Positions 6,421 to 7,827 of a stretch of DNA of 7,827 nucleotides are shown piece by piece (position 1 is the first letter of the stretch; each line of letters begins with the position of its first letter). The DNA is from Actinomycetes bacterium (GTDB lineage: Bacteria; Actinomycetota; Thermoleophilia; Solirubrobacterales; 70-9). Made by a program: the position numbers and the translations under genes. The stretch spans positions 1-7,827 of the forward strand of contig JAEYSQ010000146.1 in the NCBI GenBank assembly GCA_023434465.1, given 5' to 3'. Below the pieces are notes generated by a model that was not told the DNA's origin, did no database searches, and was given only the letters and a program-made list of their open reading frames with translations.

Positions 6421-6441
6421 ATCGGAAGACCAGTTCCGGCA

Positions 6442-6483
6442 GAGCCCCTCCCAACCATTGTTTGGTGTGAGTGGGAGGGGCGG
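6442..6483 (-). repeat. 42-nt structured repeat, copy 2
   Basis: Read on the - strand this matches 106-147 at 37 of 42 positions and folds in the same way: a 10-bp outer stem (6444-6453 with 6472-6481), a 5-nt bulge, a 4-bp inner stem (ACCA with TGGT on the - strand) and a 5-nt loop AACAA. It starts 36 nt after the fumarase stop in the sense direction of that gene. That matches copy 1, which lies sense to the + strand gene ending at 59. Confidence 0.65.
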
Positions 6484-6519
6484 GTTCTACTTGGAGGCGG
6501 AGCGAAGCTCGCCGACTAC

Positions 6520-7827
6520 TTATGAATGAGGATTGGCCATTTTGTGGTGGTCGAGGGCTTCGTCGAGGACCTTTTCCTCGACGCCCAGCTCGACCGCCAC
6601 TTCGCGGAGGGGCCGGCCTGAAGCGGCTGCCTGCTTGACGATCTCGCTGGCCTTGTCGTAACCGATGTAAGGGTTGAGGGCGGTCGCCGTGGCGAGGGTC
6701 GCTTCGGCGTGCTTTTCGTGCTGGGGGTGGTTGGCCTCGATGCCGGCCACGCACTTCTCGTCGAGCAGGCGGGTGGCGCTGGCGAGGATGCGGATCGAAC
6801 CGAGCAGGTTGCGGGCGATCAACGGCACCCGGACGTTTAGTTCGAACTGACCCTGCGAGCCGGCCATGGTGATCGCCATGTCGTTACCGACCACCTGGGC
6901 CGCAACCTGGATCACTACTTCCGGAATCACCGGGTTGACCTTGCCGGGCATGATCGAGGATCCCTTCTGAAGTTCCGGCAGATGGAGTTCGGCCAGACCG
7001 GTACGAGGGCCCGAGCCCATCAGGGCCAGGTCGTTGGCGATCTTGTTGAGGGAAACGGCGTAGACCTTGAGCGCGCCGGAAAGTTCTACCAGCGAATCGC
7101 GGTTGGCCTGGGCTTCGAAACGATCGTGAGGCGGAGCGATCGCGAGGCCGGTTTCGGCTTCGAGCAGAGCACGAACCTTGCTGGAGAACTCGGGGTGGGT
7201 GTTGAGGCCGGTGCCGGTCGCGGTGCCGCCGAGCGGGATCTGGCCGACCCTGGCCAGCGTGGCTTCGACCCGGTCGATGCCGTGGCGGACCTGCGAGGCG
7301 TAGCCACCGAACTCCTGGCCGAGGGTGACCGGCACCGCGTCCATCAGGTGGGTGCGGCCGGCCTTGACCACGTCTTTGAATTCATCGGCCTTGGTTTCGA
7401 GGGCGACCGCGAGCTTCTCCATCGCCGGCAGCAGGTCGTTTACGACCTGGTCGAGCGAGGCGAGGTGAACCGCCGAGGGGAAGACGTCGTTCGATGACTG
7501 GCCCATGTTCACATGGTCGTTCGGGTGTACCCCCTCGCCGGCCAGGTTGGCGATCACCTCGTTGGTGTTCATGTTCGCAGAGGTGCCGGAGCCGGTCTGG
7601 AAGATGTCGATCGGGAACTGGTCGTCGTACTGACCGGAGCCGACCTTGTCGCCGGCTTCGGCGATCCTTCCGGCGATCCCGGCGTCGAGCAGGCCGAGCT
7701 CCGCGTTGGCCCGGGCGGCATTCGCCTTGATCAGACCCAGCCACTTGACCAGTGACGGCGGGATCGTCTCACCGGAAACCGGGAAGTTGTCAATCGCCTT
7801 GGTGGTTTCGCCACCCCAGAGTTGCTC
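6520..7827 (-). CDS. fumC: Class II fumarate hydratase (5' end beyond window)
   Basis: The frame is open to the window edge. It gives 435 residues and lacks roughly the first 20-30 of a family that is usually about 460 long. The enzyme interconverts fumarate and L-malate in the cytoplasmic TCA cycle and works as a homotetramer without an iron-sulfur cluster. Visible landmarks, numbered from the first visible residue, are FQTGSGTSANMNTNE (77-91), GQSSNDVFP (109-117), GRTHLMDAVPVTLGQEF (157-173, with His160 at the catalytic histidine position) and the family signature GSSIMPGKVNP (289-299) on the mobile active-site loop. The second fumarase motif is GRTH; aspartate ammonia-lyase usually has GRTQ, so fumarase is the better call. 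An internal ATG at 7572 is not the start, since conserved fumarase sequence (LWGGETTKAIDNFPVSG) continues upstream to the edge. It converges with the phosphoesterase gene across a repeat-rich gap. Confidence 0.95.
   Translation of the reverse strand, partial: EQLWGGETTKAIDNFPVSGETIPPSLVKWLGLIKANAARANAELGLLDAGIAGRIAEAGDKVGSGQYDDQFPIDIFQTGSGTSANMNTNEVIANLAGEGVHPNDHVNMGQSSNDVFPSAVHLASLDQVVNDLLPAMEKLAVALETKADEFKDVVKAGRTHLMDAVPVTLGQEFGGYASQVRHGIDRVEATLARVGQIPLGGTATGTGLNTHPEFSSKVRALLEAETGLAIAPPHDRFEAQANRDSLVELSGALKVYAVSLNKIANDLALMGSGPRTGLAELHLPELQKGSSIMPGKVNPVIPEVVIQVAAQVVGNDMAITMAGSQGQFELNVRVPLIARNLLGSIRILASATRLLDEKCVAGIEANHPQHEKHAEATLATATALNPYIGYDKASEIVKQAAASGRPLREVAVELGVEEKVLDEALDHHKMANPHS

Larger units (their letters stand above)
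6146..6519. other. Repeat-rich convergent intergenic region
   Basis: These 374 nt separate the phosphoesterase stop from the fumarase stop. I see no credible gene: the frames open here show no family sequence and run through the repeats. The stretch holds a foldback cluster (6160-6362), a 12-bp hairpin (6376-6420) and a second copy of the 42-nt structured repeat (6442-6483). It probably ends transcription from both sides. Confidence 0.8.

Noticed and set aside
106..6483. A composite mobile element bounded by the inverted 42-nt repeats
   Set aside because: The repeats are in opposite orientation about 6.3 kb apart, but no transposase, integrase or target-site duplication is visible. The enclosed genes look like normal chromosomal genes. 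Dispersed 3'-UTR repeats explain the arrangement better.
6328..6525. Small + strand open frame (65 residues) in the intergenic region
   Set aside because: It runs through three different hairpins and into the end of fumC, with no ribosome site or recognisable sequence.

Overview
The window is GC-rich and holds ordinary, densely packed bacterial chromosome. I infer an actinobacterium, most likely class Thermoleophilia (Solirubrobacterales and relatives). The reasons are the GC-rich codon usage, a secreted metallophosphoesterase that ends in a Lys/Arg-rich beta-domain tail of a kind I associate with that group, and a secreted SpoIID/LytB protein outside the Firmicutes. This placement comes from recognising protein style, not from a marker gene. 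I saw no rRNA, tRNA, CRISPR array, transposase or phage gene.

Layout, left to right: (1) the last 18 codons of an unidentified + strand gene ending at 59; (2) a short convergent intergenic stretch with two hairpins, one of them a copy of a 42-nt structured repeat (106-147); (3) a secreted SpoIID/LytB-domain protein on the - strand (150-1283); (4) a divergent NAD(P)-dependent aldehyde dehydrogenase on the + strand (1397-2821) that probably starts at TTG; (5) a class I SAM-dependent methyltransferase on the - strand (2824-3681), convergent with the dehydrogenase and only 2 nt away; (6) a divergent secreted calcineurin-like metallophosphoesterase on the + strand (3881-6145); (7) a 374-nt convergent intergenic region (6146-6519) full of inverted and direct repeats; (8) a class II fumarase, fumC, on the - strand (6520 to beyond 7827), lacking its N-terminus because the window ends.

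Each gene is oriented opposite to its neighbour, so there is no operon and no evidence that the genes act together. Fumarase is a TCA-cycle enzyme, the aldehyde dehydrogenase and methyltransferase are cytoplasmic enzymes of unknown substrate, and the SpoIID-like and phosphoesterase proteins act outside the membrane. I found no new multi-gene system. The most unusual content is non-coding. A 42-nt repeat occurs twice, in opposite orientation, with its stems preserved and its differences confined to loop and bulge positions apart from one wobble-preserving change. A separate foldback cluster after the phosphoesterase gene has a perfect 27-nt inverted repeat and a duplicated 57-nt unit. Both look like dispersed 3'-end (terminator or REP-like) elements.
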